The notes: generated from the letters alone by a model not told the origin. A stretch of DNA of 64,000 bases from Clostridia bacterium (GCA_017549285.1 JAFYVE010000030.1:62001-126000); one strand, 5' to 3'; shown: positions 50,672 to 59,643, counted from the stretch's first letter. A program made the numbers and translations.

Positions 50672-52147
50672 ATGGAAACAAAAACACCTAAAAATAAGTT
50701 GACTCTTAAATCAAAAAATCCTACAACAACAGGGCTTATAAAATTCTTTTTGATTTTTTTTGGCATCAGTATTTTTGTAGCATCTGTTTTTGCTGCTGCA
50801 AGTGGCGGTGAATCCTGGAAATATATGCTCTTCCATAATGGTCCTTATACTGATATGTATATGGATTTCTTCAACTCTATAAGAGATGCAGGAGCAGAAG
50901 ATGTTTATACAGCCAGAAACAACATCTATCCACCTCTGAGTCTACTTATATTCAAAATACTCGGGTTTATTGTGTCTGATGATCTTGTTGATTTACCGAA
51001 TAAGCAGAGAGTATTATTACAGTCAGACCAGAAATGTATGATGGTATATATCATTTTTGCGTGTATAATCATCCTTTCTATGTCTACTATAATCAACACA
51101 TATGTCAACAGATTAAAATGGAAAAACAAGAAAAAGGAAGAAGTTCTCAATTCAGTTATTTCTTTTGCATTGATTTTATCATATCCTGTTATGTATTGCA
51201 TTGAAAGAGGTAATATTATAATTTTAAGTATGATATTTACAATGTTCTTTATTTTCTTCAAAGATGTTGACAATAAAATCATACGTGAATTGTCATATAT
51301 TTCTCTTGCAATAGCCGCCGGCATTAAACTTTATCCTGCAATTTTCGGTCTGCTTCTTCTTTTTGAAAAAAAATATAAGGATGCAGCAAGACTTGTTGTA
51401 TACGGCATTATTGCTGTTTTCCTTCCCTTTATTTTCTTTATCAACAAACCCGAAACCCTTTCAATCGGCCTTAATAATGGTTTAACATTAGCATCAGTTA
51501 CAAACAACAACTTACTTGCTGCAAACGGTGATTCTTCTGCACTTTCAAACATTATTGAAAATCTGATTTCATTTGCAACAAAAAAGAAGAACAGACTTAA
51601 TTTCAGTAGTGTAAGTATCCAGAATTTTGTTTTCCTTGTAAATCCGTTAAACACAAAACTTGCAACTATTGTAATGTGTATAACCGAAGCTGTTGCAATT
51701 GCTGGTCTTGCTTTCACAAAAAAGAAATGGCAACAGATTTTCTTGCTTGCATATATTATGCTTAATATTCCTTCTGCTTCAAGCTCATATGCTCTCACAT
51801 TCCTTATAATTCCTTTCATTATGTTCTTATTTGATGATGAAGGAAACGGTTATCCTGCTGAAAAAAGACATAAAATCGACTACTTCTATATTCTCTGTTT
51901 TGCATTACTTCTCACTCCGCTTCCGGTATTATGGTATTTCCATGAAGATGCCGCAAAACAGATATTTATGAATCTGGGTGTTCCCTATCAGTCAAAAATC
52001 AATCAGGTTATTGCAGGTTTTGTATATCAGGGAATGTTCTTTGTAATAATGTTTGAACAGATTATATCAACTTTAAAATCGAAGAAAACAACAAAAAATA
52101 CAATATCTGAAAATAATGAAATTTCATTAAATAATGAGGTAGCATGA
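50672..52147 (+). CDS. GT87-like polytopic glycosyltransferase
   Basis: Membrane protein of 491 residues with about ten helices. After the first helix an outer loop carries DMYMDFFNSIRDAG and NNIYPPLSLLIF, the layout of GT-C glycosyltransferases of the GT87/DUF2029 type, with acidic residues in the first loop as candidate catalytic site; AIAAGIKLYPAIFGLLLLFEKKY is a further family block. Such enzymes use polyprenyl-phosphate sugars to modify surface glycans. The GT2 gene downstream overlaps its stop (ATGATGA), forming a two-gene unit. Confidence 0.82.
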   Translation: METKTPKNKLTLKSKNPTTTGLIKFFLIFFGISIFVASVFAAASGGESWKYMLFHNGPYTDMYMDFFNSIRDAGAEDVYTARNNIYPPLSLLIFKILGFIVSDDLVDLPNKQRVLLQSDQKCMMVYIIFACIIILSMSTIINTYVNRLKWKNKKKEEVLNSVISFALILSYPVMYCIERGNIIILSMIFTMFFIFFKDVDNKIIRELSYISLAIAAGIKLYPAIFGLLLLFEKKYKDAARLVVYGIIAVFLPFIFFINKPETLSIGLNNGLTLASVTNNNLLAANGDSSALSNIIENLISFATKKKNRLNFSSVSIQNFVFLVNPLNTKLATIVMCITEAVAIAGLAFTKKKWQQIFLLAYIMLNIPSASSSYALTFLIIPFIMFLFDDEGNGYPAEKRHKIDYFYILCFALLLTPLPVLWYFHEDAAKQIFMNLGVPYQSKINQVIAGFVYQGMFFVIMFEQIISTLKSKKTTKNTISENNEISLNNEVA

Positions 52148-53121
52148 TGACACCTTTGATTTCCGTCATTATTCCAGTTTACAATGTTGAAAAATATATT
52201 GATAGAAGTATCAGTTCTGTCATTGAACAGTCATATAAAAACATTGAAATTATTCTTGTAAATGACGGTTCTACTGATAATTCAGGAAACATTTGTGATA
52301 CATTTGCAGAAAAAGACTGCAGAATAAAAGTTATCCATAAATCAAACAGCGGTGTATCAGCGGCAAGAAATTCAGGTATTGAAACTGCAACGGGTGATTA
52401 CCTCTGTTTTATTGACAGCGATGACTATGTTTCTACAGATTATGTAAAACATCTGTTTGAAACAGCAGTAAAATACAACACCGATATTACAACATCAAAT
52501 CAGTACAAAATATGGCACGACGGAAAACAGCTTGAATTATTTACACAAAAAGCACCATACGGTACTGTTACTTTAAAATCAGGTATTGAAACATTATCTG
52601 ATATGCTTTACGGCAAAACCTGTTATGCAACATGCTGTTGTAAACTATACAAAAAAGAAATCTTCTCTGATATTCGTTTTCCTCAATATCGTATGGGTGA
52701 AGATTCATTCACAATGTATAAATGTTTTCTTAAAGCTGAATCAGTTGCACATCTTTATCAGCCTGATTATTATTATGTTCAGCACGAATCAAGTGCAATG
52801 CATACGGTTGATTTTTCAAAGTTTTATGATTACATTGAACTTTCAGATGCATTTATGCGGATTGTAACCAAAGATTACCCTGAGCTATTCCTTCCTGCAG
52901 TCAACAGACTGATTGAAAATAACTTCTGGGTTTATATGAAAATGAGAACACAACCTGATAAATATCAGAAAGAACTCAATCATATTATCAGAAATATTAA
53001 AACATTCAGAAAATATGCTCTTAAGGATAAAAATGTCTGTTTAAGAACAAGAACTGCTTGTCTGTTGTCATTTTTCGGAATGAATGTTCTTAATAAAATT
53101 TATGATAATATTGCAAACTAA
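52144..53121 (+). CDS. GT2 family glycosyltransferase
   Basis: Inverting glycosyltransferase of 325 residues, GT-A fold. ISVIIPVYNVEKYI starts the nucleotide-binding domain; ILVNDGSTDNS and FIDSDDYV (the DxD metal site) follow, and GEDSFTMYKCFLKAE supplies the acidic catalytic region. No membrane helix. ATG 52144 overlaps the GT87 TGA; GAGGTA precedes. Likely acts on a surface polysaccharide or teichoic-acid-like polymer together with the GT87 protein; sugar unknown. Confidence 0.93.
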   Translation: MMTPLISVIIPVYNVEKYIDRSISSVIEQSYKNIEIILVNDGSTDNSGNICDTFAEKDCRIKVIHKSNSGVSAARNSGIETATGDYLCFIDSDDYVSTDYVKHLFETAVKYNTDITTSNQYKIWHDGKQLELFTQKAPYGTVTLKSGIETLSDMLYGKTCYATCCCKLYKKEIFSDIRFPQYRMGEDSFTMYKCFLKAESVAHLYQPDYYYVQHESSAMHTVDFSKFYDYIELSDAFMRIVTKDYPELFLPAVNRLIENNFWVYMKMRTQPDKYQKELNHIIRNIKTFRKYALKDKNVCLRTRTACLLSFFGMNVLNKIYDNIAN

Positions 53122-53127
53122 AAAAAG

Positions 53128-53160
53128 ACTCAGTAACATCATAAGTTACTGAGTTTATTT
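53128..53160 (+). terminator. Terminator of the glycosyltransferase pair
   Basis: Stem ACTCAGTAAC/GTTACTGAGT (53128-53137, 53145-53154), 7-base loop, followed by TTATTTTTTT. Confidence 0.92.
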
Positions 53161-53169
53161 TTTTATTGC

Positions 53170-53197
53170 AGAAAAAAAACCGACTTAAAGTCGGTTT
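53170..53197 (-). terminator. Terminator of the small peptide gene
   Basis: On the minus strand AAACCGAC/GTCGGTTT with a TTTAA loop and a T8 run. It begins 11 bases after the peptide's stop codon at 53209. Confidence 0.92.
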
Positions 53198-53208
53198 CAG
53201 CTTTTAAA

Positions 53209-53304
53209 TTAGCCGTCGTTTCTTGATCTAACTTCAGCAACAAAATTCTTGATCAAGTTGATGAAATTCATGATGAAATCATAAAGCTTCTGGAAAATTT
53301 CCAT
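53209..53304 (-). CDS. 31-residue amphipathic peptide (PSM-like or toxin-like)
   Basis: A tiny gene with a full set of signals: promoter at 53356-53384, ribosome site AAGGGGTG 10 bases before ATG 53304, 31 sense codons, TAA at 53209-53211 and a strong terminator. The peptide begins MEIFQKLYDFIMNFINLIKN and ends EVRSRNDG. Hydrophobic residues (Ile/Phe/Leu) recur every three to four positions with Lys/Asp/Asn between, an amphipathic helix of about 25 residues. In size and pattern it recalls phenol-soluble modulins, delta-toxin or small membrane-binding regulators. No immunity gene is adjacent. Homologues were not searched. Coding nature likely, function open. Confidence 0.7.
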   Translation of the reverse strand: MEIFQKLYDFIMNFINLIKNFVAEVRSRNDG

Positions 53305-53355
53305 TATTTGGCACCCCTTATTACTTTATTTTAGAGAAATCATTTTCCCATATAT

Positions 53356-53384
53356 AGAATAACATAATATAGCAATAATTTCAA
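53356..53384 (-). promoter_or_regulatory. Predicted promoter of the 31-residue peptide gene
   Basis: Minus-strand -35 TTGAAA (53379-53384), 17-bp spacer, -10 TATTCT (53356-53361), start site about 45 bases before the ATG. Confidence 0.55.
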
Positions 53385-53421
53385 TACTTTTTTTTAAAAA
53401 ATAACTTTTTTTTTGAAAAAA

Positions 53422-54303
53422 TTAATATTTTTTACTATTTTTATTATACAGATATGTACTGTTCAACCCGAATTTTTTTACAAAACTGAGACATAATGCA
53501 GAATTACCGAGAATCCGGGTTGTAGGTACTCCGTATTTTATTGCAGAAGACGGAGATAAACCAGAAAGTTTTGAAATTCGGCCGAGTATATTCCCTGCAA
53601 AATCACAATTATAACCTACAGAAACATCATATCTGCATCCATTTGAATGCTTGACAAAATCTTCAGCAAACAAATCATATATAACAGAATCAGAATGCTG
53701 AGAAATATCCATACGCGTAATTTTATTGTTTTTTATTATATAACCTTTTAATCCTGTATCCGCATCAAACATATTCTCATTTTTTGAAAGAATATAGGTA
53801 TATTTATCCTGCTTTTCACTTCTTATTAAATCATAAAAGTCTTTTACTGAAAAGTGAGCATTCTGATAAAGCTTAGCAAATTCAAGAGTCTGAGAAACTG
53901 TTCCTCCCGCAAAAGTCTTGCTATCATAAAATTTAATAATAAAACCTTCCTCATCAATTTCAATTTTACGAAGGAATCTCTTCTTTGCAATTTCTGCCTG
54001 ATGTTTGAAATCAGTCCATCTATTATGAGGAAATATAATAAAAACACCAAAATATCCGCTGTTATATGCATTTTGAAACTCATATTCAAAAAAATCAGCA
54101 GGGATTGTAGGTAAAGAAGTAACTTTTCCGGTTTTGAAATCTTTATAAAACAATTCAGAATTTGTATTTATCGTATCAATATACGGTTTTTTTTCACAAA
54201 AATAAACCGACGGATAAGCTGATATATCATATTTTTTTAGTAGTAGTCTGTTTTGCAATAATAATTCATCATCACAAATTGTCATAAATTTGATAAGTGA
54301 CAT
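53422..54303 (-). CDS. Divergent DegV-like (fatty-acid-binding fold) protein
   Basis: Protein of 293 residues. The order of blocks follows DegV proteins: an N-terminal KFMTICDDELLLQ-like strand and helix in place of the usual ITDSTCDL, LFYKDFKTGKVTSLPTIPADFFEYEF (the pTSqPsp region), and IKFYDSKTFAGGTVSQTLEFAKL (the IDS...GG region) before a C-terminal domain. The usual serine pair that binds the fatty acid carboxylate is not obvious. It starts 10 bases after trmL. DegV/FakB proteins present fatty acids to FakA kinase; this copy has diverged so the ligand is uncertain. Confidence 0.6.
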   Translation of the reverse strand: MSLIKFMTICDDELLLQNRLLLKKYDISAYPSVYFCEKKPYIDTINTNSELFYKDFKTGKVTSLPTIPADFFEYEFQNAYNSGYFGVFIIFPHNRWTDFKHQAEIAKKRFLRKIEIDEEGFIIKFYDSKTFAGGTVSQTLEFAKLYQNAHFSVKDFYDLIRSEKQDKYTYILSKNENMFDADTGLKGYIIKNNKITRMDISQHSDSVIYDLFAEDFVKHSNGCRYDVSVGYNCDFAGNILGRISKLSGLSPSSAIKYGVPTTRILGNSALCLSFVKKFGLNSTYLYNKNSKKY

Positions 54304-54312
54304 AAATTAAAC

Positions 54313-54810
54313 CTACCATTTATAGTCTCTTAACTGTCCTTTCTGACGTAGCTCAGGAAAATTCCACTGTCTGAGAACTTCATAAACACCGATTGCAACA
54401 GCATTTGAAAGATTCAGACTTCTAGCGTCGTCAATCATAGGAATGCGGACAGTTGTCTCGTGATTATTATAAAGCAATTCTTCGGGAAGACCTTTTGTTT
54501 CTTTGCCGAAAACAAGATAAGAATTATCGGGATATTCTATATCTGCATAAGTTTTATCTGCTTTTGTCGAGAAAAAAAAGAAGTTTCCGTCTTTGTTTCT
54601 TTCAAAAAAGTTATCAATATCTTTATAATAAGTTATATCAAGAAGATACCAGTAATCAAGTCCTGCTCTTTTGAGTTTTTTATCATCAACCTTGAATCCC
54701 ATAGGCTCCACAAGGTGCAGTCTTGCACCTGTTGCGGCACAAGTTCGAGCTATATTACCAGTATTCTGTGGGATTTCAGGCTCTATAAGTACAATATTAA
54801 GTTCAGCCAT
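54313..54810 (-). CDS. trmL: tRNA (cytidine(34)-2'-O)-methyltransferase
   Basis: SPOUT methyltransferase of 165 residues that methylates the wobble base of leucine tRNAs. LIEPEIPQNTGNIARTCAA (N-terminal), KRAGLDYW, LVFGKETKGLPEELL and IPMIDDARSLNLSNAVAIG give the knotted SAM site. The frame reaches 54849, but ATG 54810 overlaps the pdxK stop in TAATG and begins the conserved core; GGAG precedes it. Coupled to pdxK. Confidence 0.95.
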   Translation of the reverse strand: MAELNIVLIEPEIPQNTGNIARTCAATGARLHLVEPMGFKVDDKKLKRAGLDYWYLLDITYYKDIDNFFERNKDGNFFFFSTKADKTYADIEYPDNSYLVFGKETKGLPEELLYNNHETTVRIPMIDDARSLNLSNAVAIGVYEVLRQWNFPELRQKGQLRDYKW

Positions 54811-55664
54811 TATATTAACTCCAGACTTTTCATATACATCGGTAAGCACCGTTCAAAAGCAAGACCAAATCTTGAGTCTCCGTCGACTTTTACCGTTTCT
54901 TTGATTGAATTAACAACAAATTCAATTGCTTTTTCTGTAGATTCATTAACAGAAAAACCGTTAAGAATTCCACCGAGAAGAGATGATGCAAACAAATCAC
55001 CCGTTGAGTGAAACATTCCGTCAATTCGTTCAGAAAGTGAATATGTTATCACATCATTTTCAGCATCATAAGCTCCTGCACCAACAAATTTACCGTCAAA
55101 ATCAACACCTGTAAGAACAACATATTTCGAATTGAACTTTTCAGCCAAGGATTTAAGCAAATCCTCTGTATACTCTTTTGTATAAGGCGGAGAGATATAT
55201 TCCCTGTCAAGAAGAAAAGCTGCTTCTGTGAAGTTAGGAACAATAATATCAGCGTATGAACATAACTTTTTCATTTTTTCAACAAATGAAAAATCAAATG
55301 TATCATATAATGCTCCATTATCAGCCATCGCAGGGTCACAAAGAAACAACGTATCGTTATGCCTGAACTCTTTAACAAAATCACAGACAATATCAATTTG
55401 TGACGAAGAGCCGAGAAAACCGCTGTATACAGCATCAAAATTTACGCCTATTTTCTGCCAATGTGCCATAAAGGGACGAAGATCATCCGTTAAGTCACGG
55501 TAAGTATAACTATTCAGACCGCCCGTCTGTGTAGACAAAACGGCAGTCGGCATAACAGATACTGATACTCCTGCAGCAGAAAGAACGGGAATAGCTGCAG
55601 TAAGAGAACACTTGCCCATTCCGGATATATCGTGAATTGCAGCAACAGTCTTCTGAACTGACAT
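54810..55664 (-). CDS. pdxK: Pyridoxal/pyridoxine kinase
   Basis: Vitamin B6 salvage kinase of 284 residues, ribokinase superfamily (PdxY/ThiD-like). HDISGMGKCSLTAAIPVL at residues ~10-27, PTAVLSTQTGG, FDAVYSGFLGS, PNFTEAAFLL and the phosphate site MFHSTGDLFASSLLGG (with the catalytic Asp in GD) are recognisable. ATG 55664 sits behind AAAGGTGAT; a GTG at 55673 is part of that site. PLP is used by the transaminase and racemase elsewhere in the window. Confidence 0.9.
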   Translation of the reverse strand: MSVQKTVAAIHDISGMGKCSLTAAIPVLSAAGVSVSVMPTAVLSTQTGGLNSYTYRDLTDDLRPFMAHWQKIGVNFDAVYSGFLGSSSQIDIVCDFVKEFRHNDTLFLCDPAMADNGALYDTFDFSFVEKMKKLCSYADIIVPNFTEAAFLLDREYISPPYTKEYTEDLLKSLAEKFNSKYVVLTGVDFDGKFVGAGAYDAENDVITYSLSERIDGMFHSTGDLFASSLLGGILNGFSVNESTEKAIEFVVNSIKETVKVDGDSRFGLAFERCLPMYMKSLELI

Positions 55665-55751
55665 AATAATCACCTTTGTTTATAATAACATATATATAAA
55701 TATAATTCAATAAAATAAATTAAATTGTATCATATTTTTTCAAAATTGCTA

Positions 55752-55780
55752 TTGACTTTTTGTTTCAGTAGTGGTAATAT
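55752..55780 (+). promoter_or_regulatory. Promoter of the tRNA-Arg gene
   Basis: -35 TTGACT (55752-55757), 17-bp spacer, -10 TAATAT (55775-55780), start about 13 bases before the mature tRNA. Confidence 0.75.
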
Positions 55781-55799
55781 ATTAAGGCATTAAAGAACT

Positions 55800-55876
55800 G
55801 CGCCGGTAGCTCAGTTGGATAGAGTGACTGGCTACGAACCAGTAGGTCAGGGGTTCGAGTCCCTTCCGGCGCGCCA
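55800..55876 (+). tRNA. tRNA-Arg (anticodon ACG)
   Basis: A 77-base cloverleaf. Acceptor stem GCGCCGG/CCGGCGC, discriminator G, encoded CCA (55874-55876). D-arm GCTC/GAGT; anticodon stem ACTGG/CCAGT around loop CTACGAA with anticodon ACG, which reads CGN arginine codons after deamination to ICG; T-arm with TTCGAGT. All stems pair, with one G-U in the T-stem. It is a single-gene transcript with promoter and terminator. Confidence 0.97.
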
Positions 55877-55880
55877 AAAA

Positions 55881-55907
55881 AACCACTTCTTCTGAAGTGG
55901 TTTTTTT
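55881..55907 (+). terminator. Terminator of the tRNA-Arg gene
   Basis: Stem AACCACTTC/GAAGTGGTT with loop TTCT and T7, four bases past the encoded CCA. Confidence 0.95.
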
Positions 55908-55954
55908 ATTTTACGTCAATATAAATGTTTTTTTATACACACCTTGTTTGCCAC

Positions 55955-56539
55955 TTATATCAGAATAAATCCCATCAGAATTCCGCCGACAAATCCTGAT
56001 ATATGCTCGAATGCAGTTGCTTTTCCGACAAACATTCCGCCGACTGTGTAAATTGCAAGAACTATCAATGCTATCCACGGTACAGGTGAAAAGAATACGG
56101 TACCGTTTTTGAATGAAAGCATAATAAATACGGCAATCAGACCGTAAATTCCTGTTGAAGCACCTTCTCCCTCATGGAGCTTATAAACAAAAGCCATATA
56201 AAGTCCCGAGATTAATACAGAGACGATATAACACAGTGCAGTTTTTACCGTGCCGAGTTGCAATTCAACTGCATAGCCTACAATAAGTGTTGCTGTTATA
56301 TTTGAAACAATGTGCCACGTTCCGATATGGAGAAGTGATGATGATACCAGGCGCCATACTTGTCCATTTTTGATTTTCTTTTCAGACAGATGCAGAGCAT
56401 GGTTTATGTAACCTTTGTTATGACCTGCCCACAGTTTTTCTCTAATTGTTACAGTCTCTGATTTCGGTATAAAAATAAAATTATCAAGTAAATAAAAAAA
56501 TAAAATAATTGCACAAAACGTTATAGTAAAAACAGGCAT
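55955..56539 (-). CDS. Rhomboid-family intramembrane serine protease
   Basis: Membrane protease of 194 residues with about six helices. The nucleophile is the serine in GASTGIYGLIA (family GxSG-like, here S-T-G), the histidine lies in FEHISGFVGG, and HIVSN in the second helix gives the usual oxyanion asparagine. The N-terminal outer loop WRLVSSSLLHIGTWH matches the rhomboid WR and HxxxN region. Single gene; it precedes the tRNA terminator on the opposite strand. Substrate unknown. Confidence 0.9.
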   Translation of the reverse strand: MPVFTITFCAIILFFYLLDNFIFIPKSETVTIREKLWAGHNKGYINHALHLSEKKIKNGQVWRLVSSSLLHIGTWHIVSNITATLIVGYAVELQLGTVKTALCYIVSVLISGLYMAFVYKLHEGEGASTGIYGLIAVFIMLSFKNGTVFFSPVPWIALIVLAIYTVGGMFVGKATAFEHISGFVGGILMGFILI

Positions 56540-56552
56540 ATTATTGCTTCCT

Positions 56553-57347
56553 TTATATTTTAATGTTTTTATTCAACCATTCTACAGACTGTTTCAATCC
56601 TTCAACAGTCTTTGTTTCCAGAACAACACGGCAGTTTTGCTCTTTTACAAGCTTGATATATTTTTTTATATCCATATCACCTGTACCGAGTGCAAGGTGA
56701 TTTTTTCTACCTTGAGCATCATGTAGATGAATATGATTTAGACAGTTTTTATGTTTCATAATAAATGCTTCATCTGTGCCACCAATACAGTGATTGTGAC
56801 CAATATCAAAGGTCAAAGCAAACACCTTGCTTTCTAAAAGAAGTTCAATAGCTTCTTTCTGAAAATTCTCGTAGCCGTCGCAATTCTCAATGCAGATTTT
56901 AATATCATTTTCCCCGATAGCAGTTTCGCACATATTCCTGAATTCATCAATGCTTTTGAGATATTGCTCTTTGTATTCAGAGAAAAGAAGAACTTTTCTG
57001 TCAGGCAAAGTAAAATATACACCTTTTGCCATATGCATATTCAATACTTTTATATCAAGTTGCTTTGCAAGTTCAATCGTATCGACAACAGTTTTTCTGT
57101 AAGCATCTGCAACATACGGATTAAAATCGCATACATTCAGATTTTCGTCAAGGTGAATGGTATAGTAAATACCGTATTCATCTGCAATGGTTTTGAAATA
57201 ATTAACATCAATTTTATCGAGTTGATACTGCGGCAGATTCATATTAAGTTCAATAAAATCAAGATCTAATTCCGCACATAGTTTCATACACTCTGGAAGT
57301 GTGCTTGTTTCAATCAATGTGGGCATCCCGTAGTTGTATAATTTCAT
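56553..57347 (-). CDS. AP-endonuclease-2-like TIM barrel (sugar isomerase/epimerase)
   Basis: Protein of 264 residues of the same superfamily as the gene at 11114. Metal ligands are visible in LDFIELNMN, VLNMHMAKG, ICIENCDG, TFDIGHNHC, HIHLHDAQG and VLETKTVEG. The start is ATG 57347 after GGGTGAT; the frame to 57404 lacks a ribosome site. It follows the P-loop kinase by four bases after the stop, last of a minus-strand unit 57347-61405. Likely isomerises a keto or imino sugar, possibly one released by the GH at 57847. Confidence 0.82.
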   Translation of the reverse strand: MKLYNYGMPTLIETSTLPECMKLCAELDLDFIELNMNLPQYQLDKIDVNYFKTIADEYGIYYTIHLDENLNVCDFNPYVADAYRKTVVDTIELAKQLDIKVLNMHMAKGVYFTLPDRKVLLFSEYKEQYLKSIDEFRNMCETAIGENDIKICIENCDGYENFQKEAIELLLESKVFALTFDIGHNHCIGGTDEAFIMKHKNCLNHIHLHDAQGRKNHLALGTGDMDIKKYIKLVKEQNCRVVLETKTVEGLKQSVEWLNKNIKI

Positions 57348-57351
57348 ATTA

Positions 57352-57837
57352 TCACCCGAACTTTTTCTTAAACTCATCAACCTGTCGAATTGTTTTAAGT
57401 ACAACAGTTTTATCTTTATATTTTTCTGCGATTTCGTAATAGGTCTGTCGTCTTTCTTTGTTCCTGCAACCGAACAATAAAAACTTCACAAACCACCAGT
57501 TCAGGTCATTTTTGTAACCATCCTGTCTGCGTGATTTTGTTCGTTTTACTGTACGATAAAAACAAGTCAGTCGAGGAAGGAGAAGCAAAACTATTAAATC
57601 CGCCTTTTCAAGCCTTTCATCATAAAGCAGATATTTGTAATAACCGTCGATTATCCAGTCTTCATTTGCCATAAATTCTTTTACCTGCGGCAGTACAAAA
57701 AAATCATCAATAGGCATCCATTCTTTATCAAACTTAATCGAATCAAGATGAAGAGCAGGGATATTTTTCGTTTCAGATATGTAATCTGTCAGATATGTTT
57801 TCCCACTTCCGGCATATCCTAAAACTGCAATTTTCAT
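57352..57837 (-). CDS. P-loop kinase (FlaR/topology-modulation-like), copy 1
   Basis: Small nucleoside/shikimate-kinase-like P-loop protein of 161 residues. Walker A GYAGSGKT (residues ~7-14), then HLDSIKF, the WIIDGYYKYLL block and a C-terminal basic region, characteristic of the so-called DNA topology modulation protein/FlaR group. ATG 57837 has AGGTGAT ahead; GTG 57846 lies in that site. A second relative is at 60917. Biological role in this family is poorly defined. Confidence 0.82.
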   Translation of the reverse strand: MKIAVLGYAGSGKTYLTDYISETKNIPALHLDSIKFDKEWMPIDDFFVLPQVKEFMANEDWIIDGYYKYLLYDERLEKADLIVLLLLPRLTCFYRTVKRTKSRRQDGYKNDLNWWFVKFLLFGCRNKERRQTYYEIAEKYKDKTVVLKTIRQVDEFKKKFG

Positions 57838-57846
57838 TGATATCAC

Positions 57847-59634
57847 CTATATTTTAAATAACTCAAATAAAACAGTATCATGTTTGTTCATATAAATTGA
57901 AATTATATCAGTCGTACTGCATGAAAAACCTGTTCCGAGCAACTGACGCACATTATATATTTCGGGAAGTGTAATTTTAACTTCACCGTCATTGATTGCG
58001 TGAATACCGATATATCCGTTTCCGCAATAAACAACATTTCCATCATCATTATAACAATGAACATTGTTGCTTACAAGAAAATCACGCAATTCTTCAACAA
58101 AGAATGAAGTTTTATCCTCAGTTATTGTCATATACGGTAAATTCTTCTCTTTGCACATATTAATTGCTTTTATTCCGTCTTCTGACGGATAAGGAGCTGT
58201 AAAAATTGCCGCTTTATAATTATCAATAATCTTTTCACAATCTTCAACAATACAAAGGTCAAACGGAATTCCCGTATTACCCATTGTACGCCTTACATCA
58301 GTAACAGTCCTGTCAAGCGGATTACTGTAAGGAATGTTTGCATAGGCTTTTTCATCAACAAATACAACCACATCTGAATGCGGATAATTATCATTATTTT
58401 TGTTAATTGATGAATCAGCAATTAATTTCATTGTTTTGATTTCATTCATTATTTTATCTTCATTATACCATCCGCCCCACATATCAAACCACCATACGCC
58501 TGATGATTTTGTTAACTGATGTGCAAATGTTTTTCGGATTGCAGACAAGGACAATTCTTGTGTTTCGGGACCGCACCAGACAGTTTTATTGCCGTTATCA
58601 TCTGTCAGACCGTAGTATTCTTCGGAATATCTGCCAGGGCGTGAATCGTGAAGTCTGCGTGTAAGATATGTTCTGATATCACACTCAATAAATGCAAGTT
58701 TTCCGTGCAATTTAAGAGAATCAACGGGAATCATATCTCCCCAGTCAACACCGAGGCATCTTACATCATCATAAGCACAGGGAGAAGAAAAGAAGTCAAT
58801 ATATGGTGAATCTATTATATGGTTGAGACCGTGAAGACCGTAAAGGTTATTGCCCACAAATGCGCTGTAACCGTAAAATGCACCGACAACCTGCTCATTG
58901 TTTATATATTCTTTAAGTTCTTTAGCAAAAAAATTGATTGCACTTGCAGCCATTTCATTACTGAATTCAATATAACGTTGTGTTGTGTCATTAACAATGC
59001 CCTTTGTAAAGGTTTCTCTTGATGGAACATCTGCATTTTCAATTCCGTACTTTGTATACATCCATTTGCTGAATATTTCAAGTCCCATTTCCGAAAACGA
59101 TCCGAAAAGGTCGTGATGCATCCATTCCTGAGTTATTCCTCCGCAAATCTGATAACCTGCTACCCTATCCGCATAATCAGATGAACGGATATGCTCAATA
59201 AGCTTTCTCAGGAGTTCTGAGCCGTCTTTAAGAAACTTTTCTGAACAGAGTGATTCTCTCTTTCCTGTTGGTGTTTCGACACATTCGTAAGGGTTTTCTT
59301 CAATCCATTTACGGGGCATAGCAATATTAATACGAGGAAATATAAAAGCGTCAGGACAATCGATAAGAATGCTTCTGACGAGATTATCAAACTCACCGCA
59401 ATTCATCTCATCATCTTCAAAAACACCCGTTAAAAAGGGCGTGAAGCCTGTCATATTATTAATTGGCAAATCTGTAAAAGAAACATTTACAAAAAACATT
59501 CTGTAACCGTGAGAAATAAAGTCAGTCCAGCATCCGCACTCATCAAAATAAGTTGTGTATGCAATCGGATAATGCAAAGCACCGTCAATATTTATAAATG
59601 GTTTTCCGTTTCGAAATTCAATCTGTGATTTCAT
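57847..59634 (-). CDS. GH42-like TIM-barrel glycoside hydrolase
   Basis: Cytosolic protein of 595 residues without signal peptide. An (alpha/beta)8 barrel is suggested for residues ~30-400: GYQICGGITQEWMHH may hold the acid/base glutamate and LAFIECDIRTYL the nucleophile glutamate, as in GH42-type beta-galactosidases; GVWWFDMWGGWY follows. A Rossmann-like trimerisation-type domain (VVVFVDEKAY, AAIFTAPYP) and a small beta domain end it. ATG 59634 follows GGGTGAT right after the preceding stop. Assignment to a clan A hydrolase is moderate; the exact family is not certain. Confidence 0.65.
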   Translation of the reverse strand: MKSQIEFRNGKPFINIDGALHYPIAYTTYFDECGCWTDFISHGYRMFFVNVSFTDLPINNMTGFTPFLTGVFEDDEMNCGEFDNLVRSILIDCPDAFIFPRINIAMPRKWIEENPYECVETPTGKRESLCSEKFLKDGSELLRKLIEHIRSSDYADRVAGYQICGGITQEWMHHDLFGSFSEMGLEIFSKWMYTKYGIENADVPSRETFTKGIVNDTTQRYIEFSNEMAASAINFFAKELKEYINNEQVVGAFYGYSAFVGNNLYGLHGLNHIIDSPYIDFFSSPCAYDDVRCLGVDWGDMIPVDSLKLHGKLAFIECDIRTYLTRRLHDSRPGRYSEEYYGLTDDNGNKTVWCGPETQELSLSAIRKTFAHQLTKSSGVWWFDMWGGWYNEDKIMNEIKTMKLIADSSINKNNDNYPHSDVVVFVDEKAYANIPYSNPLDRTVTDVRRTMGNTGIPFDLCIVEDCEKIIDNYKAAIFTAPYPSEDGIKAINMCKEKNLPYMTITEDKTSFFVEELRDFLVSNNVHCYNDDGNVVYCGNGYIGIHAINDGEVKITLPEIYNVRQLLGTGFSCSTTDIISIYMNKHDTVLFELFKI

Positions 59635-59643
59635 AATATCACC

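Noticed and set aside
55800..57347. tRNA-Arg as an integration site of a mobile element
   Set aside because: No integrase, no repeat of the tRNA 3' end in the window, and the tRNA is directly followed by its own terminator and ordinary genes.
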